From PALSA-188 sp963720075 (lineage in GTDB: Bacteria; Acidobacteriota; Terriglobia; Terriglobales; Acidobacteriaceae): a DNA stretch of 64,000 bases. Location of the stretch: assembly GCA_963720075.1 (NCBI GenBank), contig CAVREG010000006.1:320853-384852 (forward strand), written 5' to 3'. The notes below the pieces were generated by a model that worked only from the letters and a program-made list of their open reading frames with translations, made no database searches and was not told the DNA's origin. The translations under genes and the position numbers were made by a program. Of the stretch, positions 18,693 through 28,202 are shown piece by piece (positions within the stretch are counted from its first letter, which is position 1; every line of letters begins with the position of its first letter).

Positions 18693-19292
18693 CTATATCG
18701 TCTTAATATCCAAACTTCGCCATAGGTACCAGCACGCAACGCTGCGGTAAGGCTCCCAACACTTGGCGATTTTTTCCATCTGCTCCGGGTTCGGCGGCTT
18801 GCGCTTCTTATAGTGCTTCTTGATCGCCATCTTCACGCCGAAATCGCCGGTCGGAAGAACATTCGGGCGCCGCAGCGAAAACAGCAGAAACATGTGGGCG
18901 GTCCAAACGCCAATTCCTTTTACTTGAGTCAGGTGCTCAATGACCTGTTCGTCCGAAAGGTCTGCAAGGCCCGCGAAATTAAGATCCCCACGGTGCGTTC
19001 GTTCGGCGAGATCGCGAAGATATGAGGTCTTCTGTTTGGACAGTCCCGCCGACCGCATCTGCTGATCAGTCACCTTAATAATTCCCTCTGGGGTCAGAGG
19101 TTCGCCTGCAAGTGCCGCGAAACGCTTAAAGATGGTGAGTGCCGCTTTGCCGTTCAATTGCTGATAGACGCTTGCCTCTGCCAGACTGTGAAAGACTGGA
19201 TCACCATACTCAATGCGATAAGGCCCGACGCGATTGATTATCTCGCGGATCACCGGATCAGATTTTTTGAGATGGTTAATCGCTCTGCGCAT
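18693..19292 (-). CDS. DNA-3-methyladenine glycosylase II (AlkA/HhH-GPD family)
   Basis: About 199 residues. The helix-hairpin-helix is at VKGIGVWTAHMFLLFSL and the following LPTGDFGV contains the catalytic Asp of the HhH-GPD superfamily. There is no C-terminal iron-sulfur Cys cluster, as expected for AlkA and unlike endonuclease III. It excises alkylated purines. ATG 19292 starts the conserved helix RRAINHLKKSDPVIREI; a GTG at 19331 is the alternative. The gene sits between the two subunits of methylmalonyl-CoA mutase, with no obvious functional link. Confidence 0.88.
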   Translation of the reverse strand: MRRAINHLKKSDPVIREIINRVGPYRIEYGDPVFHSLAEASVYQQLNGKAALTIFKRFAALAGEPLTPEGIIKVTDQQMRSAGLSKQKTSYLRDLAERTHRGDLNFAGLADLSDEQVIEHLTQVKGIGVWTAHMFLLFSLRRPNVLPTGDFGVKMAIKKHYKKRKPPNPEQMEKIAKCWEPYRSVACWYLWRSLDIKTI

Positions 19293-19349
19293 GAAGGCCC
19301 GCGGAAAGTCACGCGAGCACAAGGATATCACCGCAGGCTAATGCCGGGC

Positions 19350-19505
19350 TTAATCTCCATGCACTTCGGCGGTTGCAGAGGCGAGGCTCTGAGTCTGTTC
19401 CAGGAAGGTGTTCGCGTGGACCAACATATCCGCGCGCTTTTCGGAATCTGCCTCCTCAAGCGCGCCATAAACCATATTCAGCCATTCAATAAGTTCGAGA
19501 TCCAT
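19350..19505 (-). CDS. Small acidic hypothetical protein (51 residues)
   Basis: ATG 19503-19505 follows GGGTGAG by 2 bases and opens a 51-codon frame ending TAA at 19350-19352. The peptide starts MDLELIEWLNMVYGALEEAD and is helical and acidic with no signal or membrane segment. Good ribosome site, acidic amphipathic helix and placement inside the operon support it; no family is recognised. It lies between the mutase catalytic subunit and the glycosylase. Confidence 0.5.
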   Translation of the reverse strand: MDLELIEWLNMVYGALEEADSEKRADMLVHANTFLEQTQSLASATAEVHGD

Positions 19506-19598
19506 AACTCACCCAATGAATCCTCTCAAACCCAATGGATCGGTGGGATCGGGTGAGTACCTGAGTTCGATTGCCTTTTTTCGGTATGACTTCGGTAA

Positions 19599-21401
19599 CT
19601 AGGTGACGCTTACCTCCGTGTATGTTCCGTACACCTCTCGCAGAGCGGCACAAATCTCGCCCACCGTCGCGTAAGCTCGCACGGCTTCTATCAGATAAGG
19701 CATAGTGTTCGATTCTGCAATGTTACCGGCGCTTCCTCTTCCCGGCTCTTTCGCCGCCGCCGCTTTTAGCGCATCAAGACGGCGGCGAACTTCGTTGTTT
19801 GATCTGCGGGATCGAAGAGCCTTTAGCTTGGTGGTTTGGTGGCGCTCAACTGTGTCGTCAATATAGAGGATATGGTGCGGGTCCTCCTGAACCGAAAAAT
19901 CATTTACACCGACGATGATTTTTTCCTTTGCTTCGACGGCCCGCTGGTATTGATACGAAGCTTCGGCAATCTCTTTCTGCGGATATCCGCGCTCGATTGC
20001 TTTTACCATTCCGCCCATCGCGTCCAGTTTTTTGAAGTAACCGAATGTGCCTTCTTCCATTTGAAGCGTTAAATTTTCAAGAAAATAAGACCCGCCCAAC
20101 GGATCGCTAGTCTGTGTCACACCGGATTCGTAAGCGATAATCTGCTGGGTGCGGAGCGCAATCCGCGCCGCATCCTCGGTCGGCAGAGCCAGGGCTTCGT
20201 CGTACGCATCCGTATGCAAAGACTGAGTTCCGCCGAGGACGGCCGCCATCGCCTGAACGGCCACCCGCGCTATGTTATTCAACGGTTGCTGCGCGGGTAG
20301 AGACACACCCGCGGTTTGCGTATGGAAGCGGAGAAGCGCGGAACGTTGGTTCTTTGCCGCGAACCGCTCCTTCACTACGCGGTACCAAATCTTTCGCGCG
20401 GCACGGTACTTCGCAATTTCTTCGAAGAAATCGTTATGCGCATTGAAAAAGAAACTCAATCGCGGACCAAATTCGTCCAGGTCCAAACCGCGCCGCTGTG
20501 CCCATTCGACGTATTCCACTCCGTCATACAAAGTGAACGCCAGCTCCTGAAGTGCCGTCGAACCCGCTTCTCGAATGTGGTATCCACTAATCGAGATCGT
20601 GTTAAACCGTGGAGTGAACATCGATCCAAACTCGAACGTGTCAATCACCAGACGCATTGACGGCGCGGGTGGATAAATGTATTCCTTCTGCGCGATATAT
20701 TCTTTCAGGATGTCGTTCTGAATAGTTCCAGAAATCTTTTTCCAATCCGCCCCCTGATTTTCCGCAACGACCAGATACATCGCCCAGAGCACGGACGCCG
20801 GAGAATTGATAGTCATTGAAACAGTCGTCTTCTCCAAATCAATCCCAGTGAAAAGGATTTCCATGTCCTCGAGGGAATCAATCGCAACGCCACATTTCCC
20901 GACTTCGCCCTCGCTCGCACGATGATCGGAGTCATAACCCATCAGGGTGGGCAAATCGAAGGCGACAGAAAGCCCGCTTCCGCCACTCTTCAGTAAATAC
21001 TTGTACCGCTGGTTGGTCTCCTCCGGCGATGCGAAGCCGGAAAATTGCCGCATCGTAAACATCTTTCCGCGATATCCTGTTGCGTGAATGCCGCGGGTGA
21101 ATGGCGGCTGCCCCGGAAATCCAAGGTACTTCTCGTGGCTCCAATCCTCCGGAAGGTCGGCTGGAGTGTACAGGCGGCGTACAGGCACACCGGATACGGT
21201 CGTGAAACGGGCCTGCCCATGTTCATCGAGGTTCGTACCGGTGGGTGCTCCGATTGGCCGCTCCGGAGCTTTCTCCAACGTTGGCGCGAGAACATTTTCT
21301 GCCCAGCCTGTTTCGGCGGCGGAAGGATGACGCCCTTCAAAGACCTCAGAGACCGGGCTATCGGAAAGAGGAAAATTCGAGGAGAGATCTTTTTTGGCCA
21401 T
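19599..21401 (-). CDS. Methylmalonyl-CoA mutase catalytic (large) subunit, split form
   Basis: About 600 residues from ATG 21401 (MAKKDLSSNF), preferred over a GTG at 21464 in the same frame. The TIM-barrel substrate domain is complete: RQFSGFASPEETNQRYKYLL near residue 105, SVAFDLPTLMGYDSD, TINSPASVLWAMY and HTQTAGVSLPAQQPLNN near residue 365. It ends without the C-terminal B12-binding domain, which is supplied by the gene at 18228-18686. It isomerises (R)-methylmalonyl-CoA to succinyl-CoA, linking odd-chain, Val/Ile and propionate breakdown to the citric acid cycle. Confidence 0.92.
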   Translation of the reverse strand: MAKKDLSSNFPLSDSPVSEVFEGRHPSAAETGWAENVLAPTLEKAPERPIGAPTGTNLDEHGQARFTTVSGVPVRRLYTPADLPEDWSHEKYLGFPGQPPFTRGIHATGYRGKMFTMRQFSGFASPEETNQRYKYLLKSGGSGLSVAFDLPTLMGYDSDHRASEGEVGKCGVAIDSLEDMEILFTGIDLEKTTVSMTINSPASVLWAMYLVVAENQGADWKKISGTIQNDILKEYIAQKEYIYPPAPSMRLVIDTFEFGSMFTPRFNTISISGYHIREAGSTALQELAFTLYDGVEYVEWAQRRGLDLDEFGPRLSFFFNAHNDFFEEIAKYRAARKIWYRVVKERFAAKNQRSALLRFHTQTAGVSLPAQQPLNNIARVAVQAMAAVLGGTQSLHTDAYDEALALPTEDAARIALRTQQIIAYESGVTQTSDPLGGSYFLENLTLQMEEGTFGYFKKLDAMGGMVKAIERGYPQKEIAEASYQYQRAVEAKEKIIVGVNDFSVQEDPHHILYIDDTVERHQTTKLKALRSRRSNNEVRRRLDALKAAAAKEPGRGSAGNIAESNTMPYLIEAVRAYATVGEICAALREVYGTYTEVSVT

Positions 21402-21541
21402 GACCCGACGCGCCTCTCTTTGATGATAGAAGGCCGAGTTAGCGAAGTCGAGCAGGAGACCCACATCTGAGGCCCGCCGCCACCCATTGACAGATTCTCG
21501 TCGGCAGCTCTAAATTATCGGCTTCTGGGGAGACCTGAACT

Positions 21542-22096
21542 ATGACATGCAAAGGGTTGGTTCTATTCTTGCTGTGCAGCTCGTTTTTTGCCGTGGCGCA
21601 AAATCAAAATAATGACACGAAACTGAATGATGGCGGCGCGCATTTTGCCGGCACACCCGACCAGCAGAAGATCATCGAAATCGAACAGAAATTGGCCGCA
21701 ACAACCGGCGTTGCTGGCCCTGAAGAGTCCGCAGCCTTCCAGAAATACCTTTACGATGGCGAAGTCTCGATTCTGGACCCGTTTGGCCGACGTTACCGCA
21801 TGGATAAGAACGAGGTCGTTGCGGTGGCGGCAAAGGCGGACCCATCGGACCCTGATGCGAAATCGGTTTATATGGTCTCTGATTTCCAAGTTGACGTTTA
21901 CGGGGATACCGCGCTGGCTGGCTATAAACAGATCACCACCGACGGCGGTCACAAGAATCAAGCTTTGAACGGGGAGTATTCGGTTAACTGCCTCGACACG
22001 TTCATCAAGCGTAGTGCTCGATGGTACGCTTTGGCATCCGCGTGCACTCCGACAGTACCGATTCCTCAAGCGCAGTGGGATGCAACGAAGAAATGA
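21542..22096 (+). CDS. Secreted DUF4440/SnoaL-like protein
   Basis: A 184-residue protein. Residues 1-20 are a signal peptide (MTCKGLVLFLLCSSFFAVAQ). The mature part has an NTF2-like cone-fold pattern: an N-terminal helix (IIEIEQKLA), a YLYDGEVSILDPFGRRY segment, and beta-strands ending DTFIKRSARWYALASA, the usual DUF4440 end. Function unknown; the fold often serves as ketosteroid-isomerase-like or ligand-binding domain. It is divergent from the mutase gene and convergent with the glycosyltransferase. Confidence 0.7.
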   Translation: MTCKGLVLFLLCSSFFAVAQNQNNDTKLNDGGAHFAGTPDQQKIIEIEQKLAATTGVAGPEESAAFQKYLYDGEVSILDPFGRRYRMDKNEVVAVAAKADPSDPDAKSVYMVSDFQVDVYGDTALAGYKQITTDGGHKNQALNGEYSVNCLDTFIKRSARWYALASACTPTVPIPQAQWDATKK

Positions 22097-22172
22097 GGCA
22101 GGGAAGTCTTCCATAATCGATCAATGACGCACCTGCCCCTTCCACGATTTTCAGCCAGAGTCCGGTGTGAGT

Positions 22173-22943
22173 TCAACGCGGGCGGTTTACGCTTATTTCC
22201 CATGCTTTGGCGTATTTCCAGGAGACATATACGGAATGGTAAAGGTGCAGTAGCAAACCTTCGTGGCCATCCAGAAAGCCCATGCGGAATAAATAGTTGT
22301 AGGCAAACGTGAGCAGCGGTCGAAACACAATATTGGCCAGACTGAAGCCCTTATGGCCATTTTCCACGGCGAGTTGCGCGCCCATGGAAGAATAGCTATT
22401 CATGTGGTCAATATAGCTGCGCAATGTGGGGTAGGCGTCATGCAGCAACGCATGTGAGAATTTACCGGTGGGTCCCTCCACTTTCATCGTCGGATGCGCG
22501 CCATATTCTTCAAACTTCCCTGCCCCTCGGCGGACTAGCCGCAGCTTCGGATCGGGATAAAAGCCGCCATGCTTGATCCACCTTCCCAGAAAGAAGTTTT
22601 TGCGCGGGATCCAAAAACCGACATTCGTTGAATTGCCAGCCAACGTCTCTAATATCTCGTCTGCAAGCGTTGGTTCCACAGTCTCATCGGCGTCCAACTG
22701 AAGCACCCAATCCATGGAAGCCTTATCCATGGCGGAGTTTTTCTGCCCGGCGAAACCACTCCACGGCTCTACGAATATTCTCGCTCCGTGCTCCCGCGCG
22801 ATCTCCAGCGTGCGATCTGTTGAACCCGAATCCACCACAATGATCTCCCCCAGCCCGTCACTTAGTAGAGGCCGAACGCTGCCGAGTGTACGAGGAAGAT
22901 TCGATTCCTCGTTATGGGTGATGAGCACGACAGAAATCTGCAC
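22173..22943 (-). CDS. Family 2 glycosyltransferase (WaaE/KdtX-like)
   Basis: About 257 residues from GTG 22943, which begins the canonical first strand QISVVLITHNEESNL; an in-frame ATG at 23033 would add 30 unconserved residues. EIIVVDSGSTD and GFAGQKNSAMDKA followed by LQLDADE are the GT-A nucleotide-sugar and DxD metal motifs. The C-terminal third carries the helical region seen in beta-1,4-glucosyltransferases of lipopolysaccharide core assembly. Likely transfers a hexose to a surface glycan. No other polysaccharide genes are nearby. Confidence 0.85.
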   Translation of the reverse strand: MQISVVLITHNEESNLPRTLGSVRPLLSDGLGEIIVVDSGSTDRTLEIAREHGARIFVEPWSGFAGQKNSAMDKASMDWVLQLDADETVEPTLADEILETLAGNSTNVGFWIPRKNFFLGRWIKHGGFYPDPKLRLVRRGAGKFEEYGAHPTMKVEGPTGKFSHALLHDAYPTLRSYIDHMNSYSSMGAQLAVENGHKGFSLANIVFRPLLTFAYNYLFRMGFLDGHEGLLLHLYHSVYVSWKYAKAWEISVNRPR

Positions 22944-23278
22944 GGAAAGAGAATACCTTGATCGCCCGCAGATAGGAATTCTGCTCGCACCTCTCGTCTC
23001 AAAATCCGACCTCATTTGAAGGCCAACCTTCACCTCAAAGGCGACAGGAAATCCCCGATGCTACTTATCAGACTTTCTTGGGGAAATAAAACAGGGGTGC
23101 TGCCCTTGTAAGCATTTGGCGATAGGCCGATTCTGATATCGGACTTTTGAATTACACATATCGTTCAACTGCAAATAGTCTAACGAGCGGTGTGTCGTAG
23201 TGTGGTTGATCCGTGACCGAGTGAAGTTCGTGCGGATCTCGTCGCGGGCGATCTTGATTGGAAAGGAGCAATTCCGCA
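22944..23278. other. Intergenic region upstream of the hydrogenase island
   Basis: About 335 bases between the divergent glycosyltransferase gene and hhyS. It must contain the promoter of the island. A short inverted repeat CCGAT (23127-23131) / ATCGG (23138-23142) lies about 140 bases before the hhyS start, and TTGAAT occurs at 23147. No pair of boxes with proper spacing is convincing, and no full sigma-54 box was seen. No small gene is apparent. Confidence 0.3.
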
Positions 23279-24343
<1,065 letters not shown>

Positions 24344-24394
24344 ATAGCGGTGTTGTTGGAATCTCGACTGAGAAAATATTAAGGAGCAATACTT

Positions 24395-26191
24395 ATGAGC
24401 ACCACGACTGCACCGATGAAGGATGTTCCCAGCAAGAAGAAGAATCTGGTCGAGATGAATTGGGATCCGATTACTCGCATTGTCGGGAGCTTGGGTATTT
24501 TTACAAAGATTGATTTCGACGCGAAGAAGGTGGCGGAATGTCACAGCACGTCTTCCATCTTTCGCGGATACAGCATCTTCATGAAGGGTAAAGACCCGCG
24601 CGATGCCCACTTCATCACCAGCCGCATCTGCGGCATCTGCGGCGACAATCACGCAACCTGCGCTACCTACGCCCAGAATATGGCTTTCGGAGTCCGGCCG
24701 CCGGATATCGCGGAATGGATTGTCAATCTCGGCGAGGCTGCCGAATACATGTTCGACCACAATATCTTCCAGGACAACCTGGTCGGTGTTGATTTCTGCG
24801 AGCAGATGGTCAAAGAAACGAATCCGAAGGTTTTGGCGAAAGCTGAAGCCACACCCGCACCCCACTCCAACGAGCACGGCTTCCGGACCATCGCGGATAT
24901 TATGCGTGCTCTCAATCCCTTCAAGGGATCTTTTTATCTCGAAGCTTTGCAAATGAGCCGCATGACTCGGGAAATGTTCTGTCTGATGGAAGGACGCCAC
25001 GTGCATCCTTCCACTCTGTATCCGGGCGGCGTTGGTACCGTTCCGACGGTTCAACTGTTTACCGACTACATCGTGCGCCTGATGAAGTACGTTGAGTTCA
25101 TGAAGAAGGTCGTTCCGCTCCATGACGACTTGTTCGACTTTTTCTATGACGCTCTGCCGGGATACGAAGAGGTTGGACGTCGCCGGATTTTGCTCGGCTG
25201 CTGGGGATCATTCCAAAATCCCAAAGTCTGCGATTACAAATACGAACACATGACCGAATGGGGCCGCGCGATGTACGTGACTCCGGGCATCGTGATTGAC
25301 GGCAAACTCGTCACCACCGATCTCGTGGACATCAACCTTAATATTCGGATACTGTTGGGCAGTTCATATTACGACGATTGGAAGAATTCCGAGACCTTCG
25401 TAAAGACTGATCCGCTGGGAAATCCGGTGGATAAGAATCACCCGTGGAATCAGACCACCATCCCTCACCCGCAGAAGCGTGACTTCGGCGGCAAATACAC
25501 GTGGGTGATGTCGCCGCGTTGGCTCGATAAGCGGACGGGTGACCACCTCGCAATTGATACAGGCGGCGGCCCGATTGCCCGACTATGGGCCACTGCGCTT
25601 GCCGGGATCGTGGATATCGGTTACATCAAAGCCACCGGCAAGAGCGTGAAGATTTACCTGCCGAAAACCATGTCGAAGCCTGAAGTCGAGTTTGAGTGGA
25701 AAATACCGCAGTGGAGTAACGCGATCGAACGCGACCGTGCCCGCACTTATTTCCAAGCCTACGCGGCTGGGTGCGCACTTTATTTCGCGGAGAGAGCCCT
25801 GGAAGAACTTCACGCCGGCAGGACCAAAACCTGGTCGGATTTCAAAGTGCCGGAGGAGGCCATTGGATGCGGCTTCCACGAAGCAGTCCGAGGCGTGCTC
25901 TCACATCATGTGGTAATACGCAAAGGCAAGATCGCCAACTATCATCCGTATCCTCCGACGCCCTGGAATGCCAACCCGCGAGACATTTATGGCACCCCAG
26001 GACCGTATGAAGATGCGGTGCAAAATACTCCGATCTTCGAGGAGAACGGCCCGGAGAAATTCAAAGGGATTGATATCATGCGCACCGTGCGAAGCTTCGA
26101 TCCGTGCCTGCCTTGCGGTGTACACATGTATCTGGGCAAGGGGAAGGTGTTAAAGACTCATCATTCCCCGATGTTTGGCGTTCAACCTTGA
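24395..26191 (+). CDS. hhyL: [NiFe]-hydrogenase large (catalytic) subunit, group 1h
   Basis: A 598-residue catalytic subunit with a good ribosome site (AAGGAG, 8 bases before ATG). The L1 motif RICGICGDNH (about residues 76-85) and L2 motif DPCLPCGVH (about 569-577) give the four nickel-binding cysteines. The 21 residues after His577 (MYLGKGK...) form the tail removed by a maturation endopeptidase, which is encoded at 29191-30057. The CGVHMYLGKGK end is characteristic of group 1h. Such enzymes oxidise H2 at atmospheric levels to sustain respiration when organic carbon is scarce. Confidence 0.96.
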   Translation: MSTTTAPMKDVPSKKKNLVEMNWDPITRIVGSLGIFTKIDFDAKKVAECHSTSSIFRGYSIFMKGKDPRDAHFITSRICGICGDNHATCATYAQNMAFGVRPPDIAEWIVNLGEAAEYMFDHNIFQDNLVGVDFCEQMVKETNPKVLAKAEATPAPHSNEHGFRTIADIMRALNPFKGSFYLEALQMSRMTREMFCLMEGRHVHPSTLYPGGVGTVPTVQLFTDYIVRLMKYVEFMKKVVPLHDDLFDFFYDALPGYEEVGRRRILLGCWGSFQNPKVCDYKYEHMTEWGRAMYVTPGIVIDGKLVTTDLVDINLNIRILLGSSYYDDWKNSETFVKTDPLGNPVDKNHPWNQTTIPHPQKRDFGGKYTWVMSPRWLDKRTGDHLAIDTGGGPIARLWATALAGIVDIGYIKATGKSVKIYLPKTMSKPEVEFEWKIPQWSNAIERDRARTYFQAYAAGCALYFAERALEELHAGRTKTWSDFKVPEEAIGCGFHEAVRGVLSHHVVIRKGKIANYHPYPPTPWNANPRDIYGTPGPYEDAVQNTPIFEENGPEKFKGIDIMRTVRSFDPCLPCGVHMYLGKGKVLKTHHSPMFGVQP

Positions 26192-26209
26192 GAGTGGTGG
26201 GAAATTTAG

Positions 26210-26242
26210 AGGAGTGAGGGCCGGGTTTGAGCCTTCACTCCT
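26210..26242 (+). promoter_or_regulatory. Intercistronic hairpin after hhyL
   Basis: AGGAGTGA (26210-26217) pairs with TCACTCCT (26235-26242), and a further GG/CC pair is possible inside. No T-tract follows (TAATTGTC), so a full intrinsic terminator is unlikely. A 3' stabilising or partial-attenuation role that keeps the structural genes more abundant than accessory genes is the likely meaning. Confidence 0.55.
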
Positions 26243-26275
26243 TAATTGTCTATGAGATTTTGGCCGGAAAATATT

Positions 26276-26833
26276 ATGCAAGACGACAAAGAGTTCCAGC
26301 AGAGGGTTCAACGGATCGGCGAATTGGTCGGCGAACTTGAGAACATTCCCGATGCCGAAGCTCGCGCCGGCGCGAAGGCCCTGATCCAATTAGTGCTTGA
26401 CTTGCACGCCGCGGGTCTGGAACGGGTAATGGAGATCGTCGCGAACGGCGAGCAAGGCCAGCACACCATTGACAATTTAGGCGGAGATCGCCTGGTTAGC
26501 AGCCTTTTGGTTTTATACGGCCTTCATCCCCTTGACTTGGAGAGTCGGGTAGCACGGGCGGTGGAGAAAGTTTCGCCACAAGTGCGCAAGGGCGGTGGCG
26601 AATTGAATCTGCTGGGCGCCGAGGGTGGCATCGTTCGACTGCGGCTCGAGATTATCGGACACGCATGCGGTTCCACCGGAAAAACCCTCAAGACGATGGT
26701 TGAAGATGCATTGTACGAAGCAGCGCCGGACATGAACAGTTTAGTGATTGAGGGCCTGGAAGAGCAGGCAGGGTCGTCGGGCTTTGTGCCTTTGGGGAAA
26801 CTCGGCGGCGTGATCGCAAGCGCTCCCCTCTGA
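26276..26833 (+). CDS. NifU-like C-terminal domain protein of the hydrogenase island
   Basis: About 185 residues from ATG 26276 (MQDDKEFQQRVQRIGELV); an in-frame ATG at 26252 and TTG at 26246 have poorer ribosome sites. The N-terminal half is helical. The C-terminal half (from about residue 90, DLESRVARAVEKVSPQV) has the alpha/beta fold of the NifU C-terminal domain. The usual CxxC is replaced by GHACGST, with only one Cys. A cluster-delivery role for the three FeS clusters of HhyS is suggested by position, but the altered motif argues for a different mode. A protein of this kind is common next to group 1h structural genes. Confidence 0.75.
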   Translation: MQDDKEFQQRVQRIGELVGELENIPDAEARAGAKALIQLVLDLHAAGLERVMEIVANGEQGQHTIDNLGGDRLVSSLLVLYGLHPLDLESRVARAVEKVSPQVRKGGGELNLLGAEGGIVRLRLEIIGHACGSTGKTLKTMVEDALYEAAPDMNSLVIEGLEEQAGSSGFVPLGKLGGVIASAPL

Positions 26834-26887
26834 TCAGGTATTTGGCGCCCCAACCGGACAACGTCATGCAACGATCGAAGGCCATAG

Positions 26888-27544
26888 ATGATGAATGAAA
26901 CCCAAACCGGGTACGAGAGCGTCTTTGGCACGCTTCGCCAATTCGTCCGGCGAAAACGCGACGTGGAACGCTGCGAACTGTGCAGCGCTGAGGTTGTCGC
27001 CGATCACCCCCATCTGATTGAACCGGCGAGCCGCAAGTTGCTTTGCTCGTGCAATGCTTGCGCCATTCTCTTTGGCGGAATCGGGACGAAGTACAAACGG
27101 GTTCCGCGGCGCGTGCTAGCTTTGCAGGATTTCCATCTTTCCGACGGCCAGTGGGAAAGCCTGATGATTCCGATCAGCATGGCTTTCTTCTTCCGCAGCA
27201 CACCGGATGCGAGAGTGGTTGCCTTTTATCCAAGCCCGGCGGGCGCCACGGAGTCATTGCTGCCGCTCGAAACATGGACGGACATCCAGGACGCAAATCC
27301 GGTGATCAGGGAAGTTGAACCCGATGTTGAAGCCCTGCTGGTAAACCGTATTGGACATGTTCGCGGATTTGGTGCGCCGGAGTATTATGTCCTCCCGATT
27401 GACGAATGTTACAAGCTGGTTGGCCTCATTCGCGCCAACTGGAAAGGTCTTTCCGGAGGAACCGAGGTCTGGCGCGAGATCGGCAACTTTTTCGACGGGC
27501 TGAAACAACGGGCCACAGTTGTGAAAGAACAAGTAAATGCCTGA
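26888..27544 (+). CDS. DUF5947 family protein
   Basis: A 218-residue soluble protein. The N-terminus has two metal-type knuckles, ERCELC (about residue 26) and LLCSCNAC (about 50). Further marks are VPRRVLALQDF, AFYPSPAGATES, EPDVEALLVNR and LPIDECYKLVGLIR, the pattern I associate with DUF5947 proteins of actinobacterial hydrogenase loci. The four Cys could bind Zn or an FeS cluster. Biochemical role unknown. Its end overlaps the next gene by 8 bases. Confidence 0.8.
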   Translation: MMNETQTGYESVFGTLRQFVRRKRDVERCELCSAEVVADHPHLIEPASRKLLCSCNACAILFGGIGTKYKRVPRRVLALQDFHLSDGQWESLMIPISMAFFFRSTPDARVVAFYPSPAGATESLLPLETWTDIQDANPVIREVEPDVEALLVNRIGHVRGFGAPEYYVLPIDECYKLVGLIRANWKGLSGGTEVWREIGNFFDGLKQRATVVKEQVNA

Positions 27545-28202
27545 TCTAAGCTTCCAAATCGAGAAAGCGGAGCCGCAACGCTTCACCGTGGCCCCCACCC
27601 TGCTGTTCAAGCTTCGCATCGCTAACGCTGTGCCGGGCGAAATGGTCCACTCTGTCGCTCTGCGATGTCAAATTCAGCTTGAAGTAGCCAGGCGGCAATA
27701 CAGCGAAGACGATCAAGATCAACTGCGTGACCTCTTTGGAGAAACAGAGAGATGGGGACAGACTCTGAAAACTATGCTGTGGACGCACGCCAGCGTGGTA
27801 GCACCGGCATTTCAAGGCACAGCGGTGGTTGATGTTCCCGTGCCGTGCACCTTCGATTTCAACGTGGCCGCAACGAAATATTTCCATGGCCTCGCGGATG
27901 GCGACGTGCCTTTGAATTTTCTTTTCAGCGGAACGGTTTTTTACGCCGATGCCGACGGAGTCATGCAAGTAGTCCCGATTCCATGGGACAAAGAAGCCCG
28001 CTTCCGCCTTCCGGTGAAGTCATGGCATGAAATGATGGATATTTACTATCCCAATAGTGCGTGGCTCTGTTTGCGACGCGATGTTTTCGAGCGTCTTTAT
28101 CAGTACAAGGTTGAGCACGGCATTCCTACCTGGGAGCAGGCGTTGGAGAGGATGCTTCCTGCACCTGAAGAAGTAGCGAAGCATGAAGTAGTGAAGCAAT
28201 GA
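27537..28202 (+). CDS. DUF6084 family protein
   Basis: A 221-residue soluble protein starting MPDLSFQIEKAEPQRFTVAP. It is beta-rich with HSVALRCQIQLEVARR, TFDFNVAATKYFHGL and LPVKSWHEMMDIYYPN, matching in style the DUF6084 proteins found only beside group 1h hydrogenases. No catalytic motif is visible. Overlap with both neighbours (8 and 4 bases) indicates coupled translation, which suggests a complex with the DUF5947 and 331-residue proteins. Function unknown. Confidence 0.78.
   Translation: MPDLSFQIEKAEPQRFTVAPTLLFKLRIANAVPGEMVHSVALRCQIQLEVARRQYSEDDQDQLRDLFGETERWGQTLKTMLWTHASVVAPAFQGTAVVDVPVPCTFDFNVAATKYFHGLADGDVPLNFLFSGTVFYADADGVMQVVPIPWDKEARFRLPVKSWHEMMDIYYPNSAWLCLRRDVFERLYQYKVEHGIPTWEQALERMLPAPEEVAKHEVVKQ

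Noticed and set aside
23050..23090. Terminator-like TCCCC/GGGGA pair upstream of the hydrogenase island
   Set aside because: Only a 5-bp stem with a long loop and no clear T-tract; it is also not downstream of any gene end.
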